From contig CANPVF010000183.1 in the NCBI GenBank assembly GCA_947581645.1, positions 1 to 49,471 of the forward strand: a stretch of DNA of 49,471 bases, written 5' to 3'. Of the stretch, positions 16,712 through 25,659 are shown piece after piece. A program made the position numbers and the translations under genes. The DNA comes from Candidatus Caribbeanibacter nitroreducens (GTDB taxonomy: Bacteria > Gemmatimonadota > Gemmatimonadetes > Palauibacterales > Palauibacteraceae). Position 1 is the stretch's first letter; every line of letters begins with the position of its first letter. The notes below the pieces were generated by a model. It saw nothing but the letters and a program-made list of their open reading frames with translations, was not told the DNA's origin and did no database searches.

Positions 16712-18520
16712 CTAGCCGGCTCCGGCCGGCGCCACGTCCGTCGATCCGGCGCCCTCCGGCTCCCCCTCGTACGGGGTGACGACCTCGGGGCGCTCGTTCT
16801 GCGCCAGCCAGTCCTTGTCGCTCACCTCGGGGTGGCTGTACTCGTACGCTCCGTGGTAGACCGTGGGCAGGGTGACCCAGTTGCCGTGCTTCGCCGGCGA
16901 GGGCGTCTGCCACTCCAGCGTGTTGGCGTTCCACGGATTCGCCTCGGCCTCCTCGCCCCAGAGCATCCCGTAGATGAAGTTCCCGGCGAAGATCAGCCCC
17001 ACCAGGAAGAGCCCGAGCGCGCTCCACGAGATGAACTCGTTCAGCCCCTGCATGTCCTGCAGGTACTGGTAATTGCTGGCGTCGTAGATCCGGCGCATCA
17101 TCCCCCCGAGCCCCACCTCGTGCATGGGCAGGAACGCCAGGTTGAAGAACACGAAGGTGAGGGCGAAGTGGATCTTCCCCACGGTCTCGCTCATCATCCG
17201 CCCGAACATCTTCGGGAACCAGTAGTAGATCCCCGCGAAGATGGCGAAGAGGCTGCCCCCGAAGAGGACGTAGTGGATGTGGGCGACGATGTAGTAGGTG
17301 TCGTGGATGTAGACGTCCACCGGTGTCGAGGCCATGTAGATGCCCGACAGGCCGCCGATGACGAAGAGCATCACGAAGCCGATGCCGAACAGGTTGGACG
17401 TCCGGAGCTGGATGTTCCCCCGCCACATGGTGCCCATCCAGTTGAACGTCTTGATGGCCGACGGGACCGCGATGACCAGCGTGGAGATCATGAAGCTGGT
17501 GCCCAGCGTCGGGTTCATCCCGCTCTGGAACATGTGGTGCCCCCAGACGATGAAGCCCAGGAACGAGATGGCCACCATGGCGAAGACCATGGACTTGTAG
17601 CCGAAGATGGGCTTCCGGGAGCCGTTGGCGATCACCTCGGAGGCGATGCCCATGGCCGGGAGGATCAGGATGTAGACCTCCGGGTGCCCGAAGAACCAGA
17701 AGAGGTGCTGCCAGAGCAGCGGCTGCCCGCCGCCGGACTGGAGGAAGAACTGGGTCCCCAGCGTCTGGTCGAAGAGCAGCATGATCACGGCGCCGGAGAG
17801 GATCGGCAGGGCCAGCAGGGCCAGGATCGCCGTGATGAACAGCGACCACACCGAGAGCGGGAGACGGAACCAGGTCATCCCCTCCGCCCGGTTGTTGATC
17901 ACCGTGGTGATGTAGTTCACCGATCCGGCGATGGACGACAGCCCCAGCACCACCAGGCTCACGCACCACAGCTGCTGACCCAGGGAGACGCCGGTGTACT
18001 CCGGGTTCGCCGACAGCGGTGCGTAGGAGGTCCATCCGGCCCCCGCGGCACCGCCCTCCACCAGGAAGCCGGCGAGCATGATCAGCCCCGCCGCGAAGGC
18101 CAGCCAGAAGGAGGCCATGTTCAGCCGCGGGAACGCCATGTCCCGGGCCCCGATCTGCAGGGGGATCAGGAAGTTCGCGAACACCCCCACCAGCAGCGGC
18201 ATGATGGCGAAGAACACCATGAACGTACCGTGCATGGTGACCAGGGAGTTGTAGAACTCCGGGAGCATGATGCCGCTCGGGGCCATGGCCTCCGGGAACA
18301 GTCCCCCGATCAGGGGAATCGGCTCGCCGGGGGCGGCGATCTGCCACCGGATCAGCAACGCCAGCAGGCCGCCGAACAGCAGGAACAGCAGGCTGGTGAT
18401 CAGGAACTGTACGCCGATCACCTTGTGATCGGTGGAGAAGACGTACTTCCGCAGGAACGACTGCTCGTGCTCCACGTCGGTGACCGGAGTGCCGGCCGCC
18501 TCGGTCGTCACCGTCGCCAT
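16712..18520 (-). CDS. ctaD: Cytochrome c oxidase subunit I, A1-type heme-copper oxidase
   Basis: The protein has 602 aa. It carries 12 core TM helices with the heme a / a3-CuB ligands in WFFGHPEVYILILPAMGI, WGHHMF and YIVAHIHYVLFGGSLFA. The GHPEV motif with Glu is the A1-subfamily D-channel signature, and the adjoining Tyr supplies the cross-linked His-Tyr. The first helix region is STDHKVIGVQFLITS. The C-terminus ends in a hydrophilic tail (PEVVTPYEGEPEGAG). It reduces O2 to water with proton pumping, using electrons from the CuA site of subunit II. The gene sits directly between subunits II and III. Confidence 0.97.
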   Translation of the reverse strand: MATVTTEAAGTPVTDVEHEQSFLRKYVFSTDHKVIGVQFLITSLLFLLFGGLLALLIRWQIAAPGEPIPLIGGLFPEAMAPSGIMLPEFYNSLVTMHGTFMVFFAIMPLLVGVFANFLIPLQIGARDMAFPRLNMASFWLAFAAGLIMLAGFLVEGGAAGAGWTSYAPLSANPEYTGVSLGQQLWCVSLVVLGLSSIAGSVNYITTVINNRAEGMTWFRLPLSVWSLFITAILALLALPILSGAVIMLLFDQTLGTQFFLQSGGGQPLLWQHLFWFFGHPEVYILILPAMGIASEVIANGSRKPIFGYKSMVFAMVAISFLGFIVWGHHMFQSGMNPTLGTSFMISTLVIAVPSAIKTFNWMGTMWRGNIQLRTSNLFGIGFVMLFVIGGLSGIYMASTPVDVYIHDTYYIVAHIHYVLFGGSLFAIFAGIYYWFPKMFGRMMSETVGKIHFALTFVFFNLAFLPMHEVGLGGMMRRIYDASNYQYLQDMQGLNEFISWSALGLFLVGLIFAGNFIYGMLWGEEAEANPWNANTLEWQTPSPAKHGNWVTLPTVYHGAYEYSHPEVSDKDWLAQNERPEVVTPYEGEPEGAGSTDVAPAGAG

Positions 18521-18554
18521 GGGTCTCTCCTCGTGCTCCCGTTGCAGGCCGCGC

Positions 18555-19331
18555 TCACTGATGCTCTCCGCTTCCCTCGCCCCCGGACTCCGCCGTGCCG
18601 TAGTCGTCGGGCAGGCCGGAGACGGTCTCGGGCGTGTTCGGCGGGGTCTCGGTCCAGAACGAGGAGTCCGCTTCCGCCGCGGCCTCCTTCGCCCGGGTCT
18701 GGTACCAGGTGCTGAAGCTGTCCGCCGGCAGGACCGCCACGCTGGCCGACATCCGGTAGTGCCCCAGTCCGCACAGCTCGGCGCAGGCCAGCTGGAAGTC
18801 GCCGGTCTCCGCCGCCTCGAACCACGTCCGCGTGGTCATCCCGGGCACCGCGTCCTGCTTCACCCGCATGAAGGGGAGGAAGAAGGAGTGGATGACGTCC
18901 TCGGTATGGAGCTTCACCGAGACGGCGCGGTCCACCGGTATCCGCACGTCGTTGCGGAGGGTGAAGTCGTCGGCGGTGCCGAGCTCGCTGTCGGCCCCCG
19001 GGTAGGTGATCATCCACTCGAACTGACGGGCGGTGACGCCCAGCTCGAAGGCGTCGTCGGGCGCCGAGTCTCCCTTGATCTCGGACCAGATCCCCCCGCT
19101 GTGGATCCCCAGCCAGACCATGGCGATGGCGGGGATCGCGGTCCAGATGATCTCGGCCGTGTTGTTCCCGTGGACGTAGTCGGCCTCGCGGTTCCGGTAC
19201 CGGAACATGAACCACAGAATGCCCGCCTCCACCAGGACGAAGGCGATGGCCGTGAGGACGAGGATGATGTAGTACGTCTCGTCGATGGCCATCCGCCCGG
19301 CGGCCAGGTTCGGCGGCAGCGTCCAGTCCAT
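18555..19331 (-). CDS. ctaC: Cytochrome c oxidase subunit II (CuA)
   Basis: The protein has 258 aa. Two TM helices (YYIILVLTAIAFVLVEAGIL and IIWTAIPAIAMVWLGIHSG) are followed by a cupredoxin domain. The complete CuA site is present: His in EDVIHSFFLP and CAELCGLGHYRM with both Cys, the second His and Met. No cytochrome c domain is fused, so electrons must arrive from a separate cytochrome c or cupredoxin. Several are encoded immediately upstream. It is 34 nt before subunit I. Confidence 0.96.
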   Translation of the reverse strand: MDWTLPPNLAAGRMAIDETYYIILVLTAIAFVLVEAGILWFMFRYRNREADYVHGNNTAEIIWTAIPAIAMVWLGIHSGGIWSEIKGDSAPDDAFELGVTARQFEWMITYPGADSELGTADDFTLRNDVRIPVDRAVSVKLHTEDVIHSFFLPFMRVKQDAVPGMTTRTWFEAAETGDFQLACAELCGLGHYRMSASVAVLPADSFSTWYQTRAKEAAAEADSSFWTETPPNTPETVSGLPDDYGTAESGGEGSGEHQ

Positions 19332-19429
19332 GGGCTTCCTCCCGGGTGCTCGTGGTCAGGCGGATCGGCCCCGCCCGCGGGCACGGTCTCCCGTCCCCGC
19401 CGGCGCGGCACGGACCCGTGCGCCGATGA

Positions 19430-20326
19430 TCACCGGTTGCCGACCTCGGCGTCGGCCGGCGCGGCGTGGCTCTCCTCGCCGTGGTCGTGCGGGTAGATCG
19501 GGTCGCCCAGCGGCACCTCGGCACCCGCCATGTCGGCGCTGTACGTGAAGCTCACCGAGGCGGTGTCGCCGGCGGCCAGGGTCACGGTGTCCGACATCAC
19601 CCCGTAGCGCTCGTGCCAGGCCTCGATCACGTACTCGCCGGGCGGCAGACCGTCCATGGCCACCGACCCGTCCTGTCCCGAGACGTCGTAGAAGGGGTGG
19701 GGGAGCACGCCGATGTAGGCGTTCATCCACCCGTGGACGTCGCAGGCCACCGGGATCATGACCTCCTCCACGGCGAACTTGCGCGTGGTGGTCATCCCGG
19801 CCTGCGGCTGGCTGACGTTGAAGCCGCGGTTCGCCGAGGGCGTGGCGTTGATGTTGTGCAGGACCGAGTCGCTGTTCATGATCGCCAGCGGCTGACCCGC
19901 CTGTACGCCCATCACGTGCGGCCGGTAGCGGCAGGCCTGCTGGTCCAGCGTCTCGGCCTCCTGCGGCGTCGGGAAGCTCCGCTCCAGCCCGCTGCTCACG
20001 TAGACGAAGACGTTCTGGAGCATGCCGTCGTTCACGACCACGTGCTGGGTCCGGGGCTCCGGAGCCTCGTACCGGGCCGCGCAGAACTGCTCCTGCGACA
20101 TGTCGATGCTCTCGGCCTCCGGGGCGGTCCCCTCGAACTGGACCGCGCCCCGGACGAAGGCCTGGGAGTCCGGCGGGACCACCGGTCCCTGCTGCTGGGC
20201 CGCCTGCTGGCCCTCGCCTCCCTCCTGGCCCGCCTGGTCGCCGCCGCCTCCGCACGCGACGAAGGCCGCGGCCGTCACGGCCGCCACGGCCGTCGGAATC
20301 CATCCGCGCAGATCGGTCGTTCTCAT
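19430..20326 (-). CDS. Plastocyanin-like (cupredoxin) lipoprotein with C-terminal carboxypeptidase-regulatory-like domain
   Basis: The protein has 298 aa; AGGAGGAGAAAAGCG precedes the ATG. A lipoprotein signal ends FVACGGGG (Cys25) and a Gln/Gly/Pro linker follows. Residues about 60-230 form a cupredoxin-type domain with candidate copper ligands His in DSVLHNINAT and Cys, His, Met in ACDVHGWM. The segment GSVAMDGLPPGEYVIEAWHE is a carboxypeptidase-D-regulatory/FN3-like motif. It is the first gene upstream of subunit II after the cytochromes. This makes it a candidate periplasmic electron carrier between the c-type cytochromes and CuA, or a copper donor. Confidence 0.82.
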   Translation of the reverse strand: MRTTDLRGWIPTAVAAVTAAAFVACGGGGDQAGQEGGEGQQAAQQQGPVVPPDSQAFVRGAVQFEGTAPEAESIDMSQEQFCAARYEAPEPRTQHVVVNDGMLQNVFVYVSSGLERSFPTPQEAETLDQQACRYRPHVMGVQAGQPLAIMNSDSVLHNINATPSANRGFNVSQPQAGMTTTRKFAVEEVMIPVACDVHGWMNAYIGVLPHPFYDVSGQDGSVAMDGLPPGEYVIEAWHERYGVMSDTVTLAAGDTASVSFTYSADMAGAEVPLGDPIYPHDHGEESHAAPADAEVGNR

Positions 20327-20429
20327 CGCTTTTCTCCTCCTGAAGTGCGCTGGCTCGATGCTCCGTGCTCGGTGATCGTCGCTTCCGTTCTCGCGCCGGC
20401 CGCCGCGCCCCGTCGCGCCCCGGCCGGCC

Positions 20430-22076
20430 TCACGCCCCGCTCCCGTCGTCTCCGGCGCCGCCCCCCGTCTCCCCCTGCCGGGCGCTCCGCACCATGAAGA
20501 CGCCGAAGCCGGCAACCAGGAGAACCACCGCCGCCGGGGCCACGTAGACCTCGTTCCCGGTGGGCACCTCCAGGACGACGAAGTACCAGCTGCTCACGGC
20601 CGCCCGCTTCCCCGTCTCGGCGTTGTTCCCGTCCCACGCGTAGAAGGCCACCGGGACGGCCACCCCCGACTCCAGGGAAATGCGCTGTCCCTCCCCCTCG
20701 AGGGAGCGGCGGAAGACGACGCTCCACTGTCCCGCCGACCAGGTGGCCTGGCCCTGCAGCCGGCTCTCCGGCAGCGGACCGGCCGTGCCCAGGCCGGTGG
20801 CGGTGGACTCGCGGATCCCGTCCCGGCTGTTCCAGCGCCACAGGTAGACCGGCTTCTGGGCCGATCCCATGAGGAAGTAGGGACGCTCGCGGCCCTCGGG
20901 GATCTCCGTCGGGAACTGCACCGCCAGCCGGTCCGGCAGCGAGTCGGTGGGCCACGGCGTGCCGTCGGCGTACAGGGCGCCGGCCACCCGACGCTGCCAC
21001 TGCATCCAGGCCGAGTCGGGACTCTGCGACGGGTCGTTCCACGACACGCGGAGGGCGATCTCGCTCCCGTCGTGGACGCCCTCGACCCAGACCCCGTCCA
21101 CCATGGGCTCGAACTGCCGCGGCCGCTCGAGCACCTGTCCGGCCATGGGGAACCAGTAGCGATCGACGTCGTCCCACGCGTCGGCCCCGGGCCCCGCCGG
21201 CAGCTCTTCGTCGTCCGCGATCCGCTCCACGCGGACCACGTTCCGCCCCGGGGGCGGCACGCGCTCCGGCGCCAGGCTGCGGACGTAGTAGGCCAGGTCC
21301 CACAGCTGGGCCGAGTCCACCACCCCGGCGTTCAGGGCGTCCGCCTGCGTGGGCATGGGCGTGCCGTCGAGCCCCGTGAGGAAGCGCCGGTGGATCTCCT
21401 CCACGGAGCTTCCCCCGTTGAACAGCCACGGCTGCGTCAGGTCGGCGGCGCGGACGGGCTGATCCCGCCAGTCGGTGAGCGTCGGCGCCGAGGGCCCGTC
21501 GCCGCGCCCCGCGCTCCCGTGGCACCGGTCGCACTCGAGCTTCGTGTAGACCTGTCGGCCGCTCTCCAGCGCCTCCTCGCCGCCCCCCGGCGGACTCTCG
21601 AAGGAGAGGGAGTCCGGCGGGCCGAGCCGCTCGAAGAAGGGGGAGAGCGACTTGAGATACGCCGTCAGGTCGCGCTGCTGCGAACGGTTCAGGTTCGGCC
21701 AGCCGGGCATGGTGGTGCCGGGAAGGCCGTGCTCGATGGCACGCATGATGTCGCCGGTGGTCGGCAGGTTGCCGCTGGCCGTGGTCCGGATCTGGTACCG
21801 GGCCTCGGTGAAGTCCCGGGGGCGGGGCAGCATCCGCGAGGCCGCCGGGCCGTCGCCCTCGCCCTCGGCGCCGTGGCACTCGGCGCACCACCGCTCGTAC
21901 AGCCGCTGGCCGTTCTCCACGTCCTGGGCGTCGGCGGCGGACGGGAGCGCCAGCCCGGCGATCAGCAGGAGCGGCATCAGCGACAGGAACGACGTCCACC
22001 CGGGGCCGTTCCCGTGCGCGCCCGCGTTCCATCTTCCTGCCCCCCGATGCCGTGCCACCCGGCGCGTGCCCCTCAC
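20430..22076 (-). CDS. Di-heme cytochrome c fused to an ethylbenzene-dehydrogenase-type heme-binding domain
   Basis: The protein has 548 aa; the GTG at 22076, behind GGAGGGG, overlaps the previous stop by 4 nt. After a signal sequence (FLSLMPLLLIAGLALPSAADA) there are two cytochrome c domains with heme sites CAECHG (about residue 65) and CDRCHG (about residue 185), each with a downstream Met. Residues about 285-480 match the EB_dh/DMSO-reductase gamma-type domain (EIALRVSWNDP, DRLAVQFPTEIP, YLWRWNSRDG, WSVVFRRSL). A C-terminal TM (VYVAPAAVVLLVAGFGVFMV) follows. EB_dh domains bind heme b, so three hemes are possible. No molybdenum dehydrogenase is nearby, so ethylbenzene oxidation is not implied; membrane-bound electron transfer is likely. 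Confidence 0.87.
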   Translation of the reverse strand: MRGTRRVARHRGAGRWNAGAHGNGPGWTSFLSLMPLLLIAGLALPSAADAQDVENGQRLYERWCAECHGAEGEGDGPAASRMLPRPRDFTEARYQIRTTASGNLPTTGDIMRAIEHGLPGTTMPGWPNLNRSQQRDLTAYLKSLSPFFERLGPPDSLSFESPPGGGEEALESGRQVYTKLECDRCHGSAGRGDGPSAPTLTDWRDQPVRAADLTQPWLFNGGSSVEEIHRRFLTGLDGTPMPTQADALNAGVVDSAQLWDLAYYVRSLAPERVPPPGRNVVRVERIADDEELPAGPGADAWDDVDRYWFPMAGQVLERPRQFEPMVDGVWVEGVHDGSEIALRVSWNDPSQSPDSAWMQWQRRVAGALYADGTPWPTDSLPDRLAVQFPTEIPEGRERPYFLMGSAQKPVYLWRWNSRDGIRESTATGLGTAGPLPESRLQGQATWSAGQWSVVFRRSLEGEGQRISLESGVAVPVAFYAWDGNNAETGKRAAVSSWYFVVLEVPTGNEVYVAPAAVVLLVAGFGVFMVRSARQGETGGGAGDDGSGA

Positions 22077-22918
22077 GACGTCCCCTCCGCGGCGGATCCC
22101 GAGCTCCCGGCCTCGCCCCCGCCGTGGCCCTCCGTGGATCGCGGCGTGAAGCCGGTCTGCTCGTACAGGTAGACGATCACCGACCAGATCTCCCGCTGAC
22201 TCAGCACGCCCTCCCACGCGGGCATGGCCGAGTTCCACGGCGTTCCCTCCGGCGGGAGCCCCGGCCCGCCCTTGGCGATGCGCCAGAAGACGAAGCTCTC
22301 GGACAGCTGCGGGAGGTTCCCGCCCGAGGTCAGGTCCAGCGGCGCCGGATTGAAGGCGTTGGCGAAGTGGCCCTGGCCGTCCAGCCGGTCGCCGTGGCAC
22401 GGGACGCAGTTCTCGGCGTAGATCTCCGCTCCCCGCTCGTAGTGCTCCTGCAGGTCTCCCTCCTCCCGGAGCGGGTTCTGGAGCCGCGAGAGACGGAGCG
22501 TCTCCCCCTCGAACTGGATCTGGTCCGGCGGCGCCGGGTGGATCGATCGGAGGGCCGCCGGCGCGCCGTAGCTGGGGCGGACGTTGGTGTAGGTGAGCCA
22601 GCCCGTGATCGCCATGGCGGCCACCAGCACCGCCACCCGGAGCCAGCCCAGGTCCGGTTCCACCAGCAGGACCCGGATCGGCTCCCTGAACCGCTCCCAC
22701 CGCTCCTCGTTCGCGCTCACGTAGAGCATGAGCGCCAGGAAGACCGAGAGCATGTACTGGAGCACGACGGAGCTCGGCACCGGCGCGCTGGCCACGCCGA
22801 ACAGGGGCGGCACGTGGGGAATGCCGAACCGGATCGCCGCGTAGGCCAGGACCAGGACCAGCGCCGTGGCCCAGAAGGGATGACCGACCCACTCCCGCAC
22901 CCGCTCCGGGCCGCTCAT
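22073..22918 (-). CDS. Membrane-anchored mono-heme cytochrome c
   Basis: The protein has 281 aa. Three hydrophobic segments come first (FWATALVLVLAYAAIRFGI, VLQYMLSVFLALMLYVSA, LRVAVLVAAMAITGWLTYT). A periplasmic class I cytochrome c domain follows at about residues 155-255, with heme site CVPCHGDRLDG and likely axial Met in WNSAMPAWEG. The tail is Gly/Ser-rich. It overlaps the next cytochrome gene by 4 nt, so the two products are probably partners. The multi-TM anchor is unusual for a mono-heme cytochrome and suggests embedding in a membrane complex. Confidence 0.85.
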   Translation of the reverse strand: MSGPERVREWVGHPFWATALVLVLAYAAIRFGIPHVPPLFGVASAPVPSSVVLQYMLSVFLALMLYVSANEERWERFREPIRVLLVEPDLGWLRVAVLVAAMAITGWLTYTNVRPSYGAPAALRSIHPAPPDQIQFEGETLRLSRLQNPLREEGDLQEHYERGAEIYAENCVPCHGDRLDGQGHFANAFNPAPLDLTSGGNLPQLSESFVFWRIAKGGPGLPPEGTPWNSAMPAWEGVLSQREIWSVIVYLYEQTGFTPRSTEGHGGGEAGSSGSAAEGTS

Positions 22919-22949
22919 CGGAGCACCTCCCGCCGCCGGATGCCGTCGC

Positions 22950-23786
22950 TCACGAGCCCTCGCCCCCCTCGCCGGAGAGCCAGTCCACGAAGGCCTGGAG
23001 CTCGGCGTCGCTCAGCCGCTGGTCGAAGTTGCCGAGCATGGTGCCCGCGAACTGGCTGTAGTCCTTCTCGTAGCCGCTGGCCGTGTCGGCGTTGGGCTGG
23101 AGGATCGAGCGGCGGACGTACTCCGCCGAGAGCCCCTTCTCCTGGATGGCCTCGAAGGGCGGCGCGGTCACGCCGCCGGTGCCGCCGAGCTGGTGGCAGG
23201 CCAGGCACCCGTACTTCTTGGCCAGGGCGCCCGGCTCCGAGCCGGCTCCCCCTGCCCCGCCGGCCGCGGCCTGGCCGCCGCCCGCCGACGGCCCCGATCC
23301 TCCGCCGGCGGCGGGGCCTCCCGTCCCGCTCCCGGCCGAGGCCAGGTCCTCCGAGGAGACCGTCACCTCGCCCCCCTGGCTCTGGAGGAAGGCCACCAGC
23401 GCCCAGATCTGGCCCGGGCTCAGCTGGGCCTCCATGGAGGGCATGATGGGCTGGAATCCCTCCACCACGAAGTCTCGAGGCTGGACCAGCGAGCGGTGCA
23501 GGTATTCCTTGCAGCTCAGCTCCGGCTGCCGCTCGCCGCACCGGGCGCCGATCTCCCCCATCAGTGTCGGGGCCCGGGTGCCGAGGCCGTGGCACGCCTG
23601 GCAGCCGCCGGCGCCCTGGTAGATCTTCTCCCCCATGCTCACCAGCTGCTGGGTGGAGGTGTTGGGCCCCACCTCCACCCGCTCCGGGACCTGCGACTCC
23701 ACCTGCGGGATGACGTTCGAGATCCCGGTGTACACCCCCAGCGTGAGCAGCACCGTCCCGACGATCTTCGCGTTCGTCTTCCACAT
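22950..23786 (-). CDS. Di-heme cytochrome c with N-terminal anchor
   Basis: The protein has 278 aa and starts 1 nt after the CydA-like gene. N-terminal signal/anchor MWKTNAKIVGTVLLTLGVYT. Two cytochrome c domains follow: CQACHGLG (about residue 62), with PIMPSME as probable Met ligand, and CLACHQLGG (about residue 195), with TMLGNFDQRL. A Gly/Ala/Ser-rich flexible linker joins them. Its immediate coupling to the CydA-like gene makes it the best candidate for that protein's electron donor. Confidence 0.88.
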   Translation of the reverse strand: MWKTNAKIVGTVLLTLGVYTGISNVIPQVESQVPERVEVGPNTSTQQLVSMGEKIYQGAGGCQACHGLGTRAPTLMGEIGARCGERQPELSCKEYLHRSLVQPRDFVVEGFQPIMPSMEAQLSPGQIWALVAFLQSQGGEVTVSSEDLASAGSGTGGPAAGGGSGPSAGGGQAAAGGAGGAGSEPGALAKKYGCLACHQLGGTGGVTAPPFEAIQEKGLSAEYVRRSILQPNADTASGYEKDYSQFAGTMLGNFDQRLSDAELQAFVDWLSGEGGEGS

Positions 23787-23787
23787 C

Positions 23788-25659
23788 TCAGGCCACCTGC
23801 TCTTCGGCTGACTCCAGGCGGGGCCCCTCCTCGCCGACGTCGGCGCCCGGACCGCCGCCCGCGCCCTCCTCCCCGACGGCCTTCGCTCCGCCCCCGCCGG
23901 AGCCCTCCTCGGCCAGCGTGCCGAGCCAGAAGATCAGGCCCACGAGGGCGAAGAAGATCAGCACGCAGACGCTGATCATGATCGCGGCGTGGCCCAGGGC
24001 CGGGGTGGCCGCCTGGCTGCTGGTGTCCCGCACCGTCTGGTAGACGTGCCAGTGCTGGCGGATGCCGCTCCGCGCGAAGCCCATGAGGCCCATGAGCCAG
24101 GTGAAGGTCACCGCCAGGATGAAGAGGGCGTACTGCGAGCGCTCGGGCATCTTGCCCCACCGTATGCTCCCGCGGCTCTCGGCGCCGCGCATCATGGCCA
24201 CGTCGAGCCCCACCACGAAGACCATGGCGGCCAGGACCGAGAGCACCTGGTAGACGCTGAACCCGATGCGCACCTCGGCGGTGACGAAGTAGCCGTACAC
24301 GCCATAGAAGAGCACCACCCCCGCGGCCACCGCCACGGCCGCAGCCTGCACCCAGGTGCCGGCCTTCGCCCAGTCCACCTTCGGCACCTTGTTGGCCCGG
24401 CGGTAGAGCATGAACGAGATGAAGGTGGCCAGGATCATGAAGTTCACGGCCGTGTTCTTGGCGCTCATCACCCCCAGGACGTTCAGGAAGGGGTGGTGGC
24501 TCCCGCCCATGGCCGCCAGCTCCTGGCGGCTGGCGATCATGGTGTGCGGCGTGGCCCACACCACGAACCCGAGGACCAGCACCGCCAGCAGGTACTTCGT
24601 GTACTTCTGGAAGCGCTCGGCTCCCGGGATCCGGTCCATGCCGGTCCACAGGTAGTAGTTGCCGGCCAGGAAGAGGACCCCGATGAGGAAGGCCTGGATG
24701 ATCCACAGCCAGCTCATGAAGCCGCCCATCATCGTGATCCCCATGGCCTGGTCGTAGGCGTAGATCTCCCGCCCCAGCCAGTAGCCGGCGAAGGGGAGGA
24801 CCAGGAGGGCGGCGATGGCGATGAAGTTCCCCACGTAGCCCATCCAGTCGTAGTGGGCCCGCTCCTCGTCGGAGTCGGCCGCCAGGAAGCGGTAGGCGGC
24901 ATAGGCCCCGACGATGGCCCCGCCGAACACCACGTTGGCGATGAGCCGGTGGATGTTGATGGGCATCCACGTGAAGTTCATCACGGCGTTCCACAGCTCG
25001 ATGCTGGCCGGATCCGTCTGCGCCGTCACCCCCGACGGCGGGCTCATCATGTAGCTGAGCCACGAGTCGGCGATGAAGAGGACCAGGGTGCCCCAGACGT
25101 TGAGCAGGACGCCGAGCCCCAGGTGGAGCTTCTTCTTCGCCCCCTCCTTCATGTGGTTCCAGCCGTAGTAGTAGACGTACAGGGTGAAGGACTCGAAGAA
25201 GAAGAGCCCGGCGTACGCCCACATGGTCGGCGCGAAGACCTCGGTGAGGTGCCGCCAGAAGGTGGGGTAGAGGGTGGAGAGGAAGAAGACCAGCACCGCC
25301 CCCCAGATGGCGGTGGCGCTGTAGGCCACCAGCAGGAGGCGGGTGAACTCCTTGGAGAGCCGGTCGTAGCGCTTCTCCCCGGTCCACATCCCGATGCCCT
25401 CCACGACCACCGCGAACATCGGGACGCCCAGCACGAAGGCGGCGAACATCAGGTGCAGCTGCGCGGCGATCCACACCGCGCCGCGCGGACCCACCACCGG
25501 GAAGTCGCCGTAGACCTGCTCCGTCTGCTGGGCCAGCCCCGGCTCGACCAGGGCCAGGACGGCCAGCAGGGCCGCCGCGGCGGCGCCGGACCAGCGCACG
25601 GCCCGTGACGACCCGGAGCCGGACCGCCCGACCCCGTCCGCCGCGCCGGTCTCACTCAT
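23788..25659 (-). CDS. CydA-like (cytochrome bd superfamily) oxidase subunit I, no CydB
   Basis: The protein has 623 aa. The ATG at 25659 overlaps the radical SAM stop by 8 nt. The fold matches CydA: QLHLMFAAFVLGVP (His69, equivalent to the b595 His), MWAYAGLFFFESFTLYVYYYGW (conserved Glu) and INIHRLIANVVFGG (His237, equivalent to the b558 His). The canonical E-x-GRQPW motif is replaced by RSGIRQHW (residues 530-537), so the Glu that ligates heme b595 in E. coli aligns with Ser531. No CydB gene is in the operon. C-type cytochromes follow instead. Phylogenetic work describes CydA families outside the quinol oxidases, including ones from Nitrospira-like bacteria, and this may belong to one. It could oxidise cytochrome c or quinol. 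Confidence 0.85.
   Translation of the reverse strand: MSETGAADGVGRSGSGSSRAVRWSGAAAAALLAVLALVEPGLAQQTEQVYGDFPVVGPRGAVWIAAQLHLMFAAFVLGVPMFAVVVEGIGMWTGEKRYDRLSKEFTRLLLVAYSATAIWGAVLVFFLSTLYPTFWRHLTEVFAPTMWAYAGLFFFESFTLYVYYYGWNHMKEGAKKKLHLGLGVLLNVWGTLVLFIADSWLSYMMSPPSGVTAQTDPASIELWNAVMNFTWMPINIHRLIANVVFGGAIVGAYAAYRFLAADSDEERAHYDWMGYVGNFIAIAALLVLPFAGYWLGREIYAYDQAMGITMMGGFMSWLWIIQAFLIGVLFLAGNYYLWTGMDRIPGAERFQKYTKYLLAVLVLGFVVWATPHTMIASRQELAAMGGSHHPFLNVLGVMSAKNTAVNFMILATFISFMLYRRANKVPKVDWAKAGTWVQAAAVAVAAGVVLFYGVYGYFVTAEVRIGFSVYQVLSVLAAMVFVVGLDVAMMRGAESRGSIRWGKMPERSQYALFILAVTFTWLMGLMGFARSGIRQHWHVYQTVRDTSSQAATPALGHAAIMISVCVLIFFALVGLIFWLGTLAEEGSGGGGAKAVGEEGAGGGPGADVGEEGPRLESAEEQVA

Noticed and set aside
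16619-18715. A 698-residue plus-strand frame opposite cytochrome oxidase subunit I
   Set aside because: Rich in His, Asp, Arg and Pro without any domain; a shadow of ctaD.
20430-22076. Ethylbenzene or other hydrocarbon dehydrogenase
   Set aside because: The EB_dh-type domain is only a heme-binding module here. No molybdopterin or Fe-S subunit is encoded in the window.
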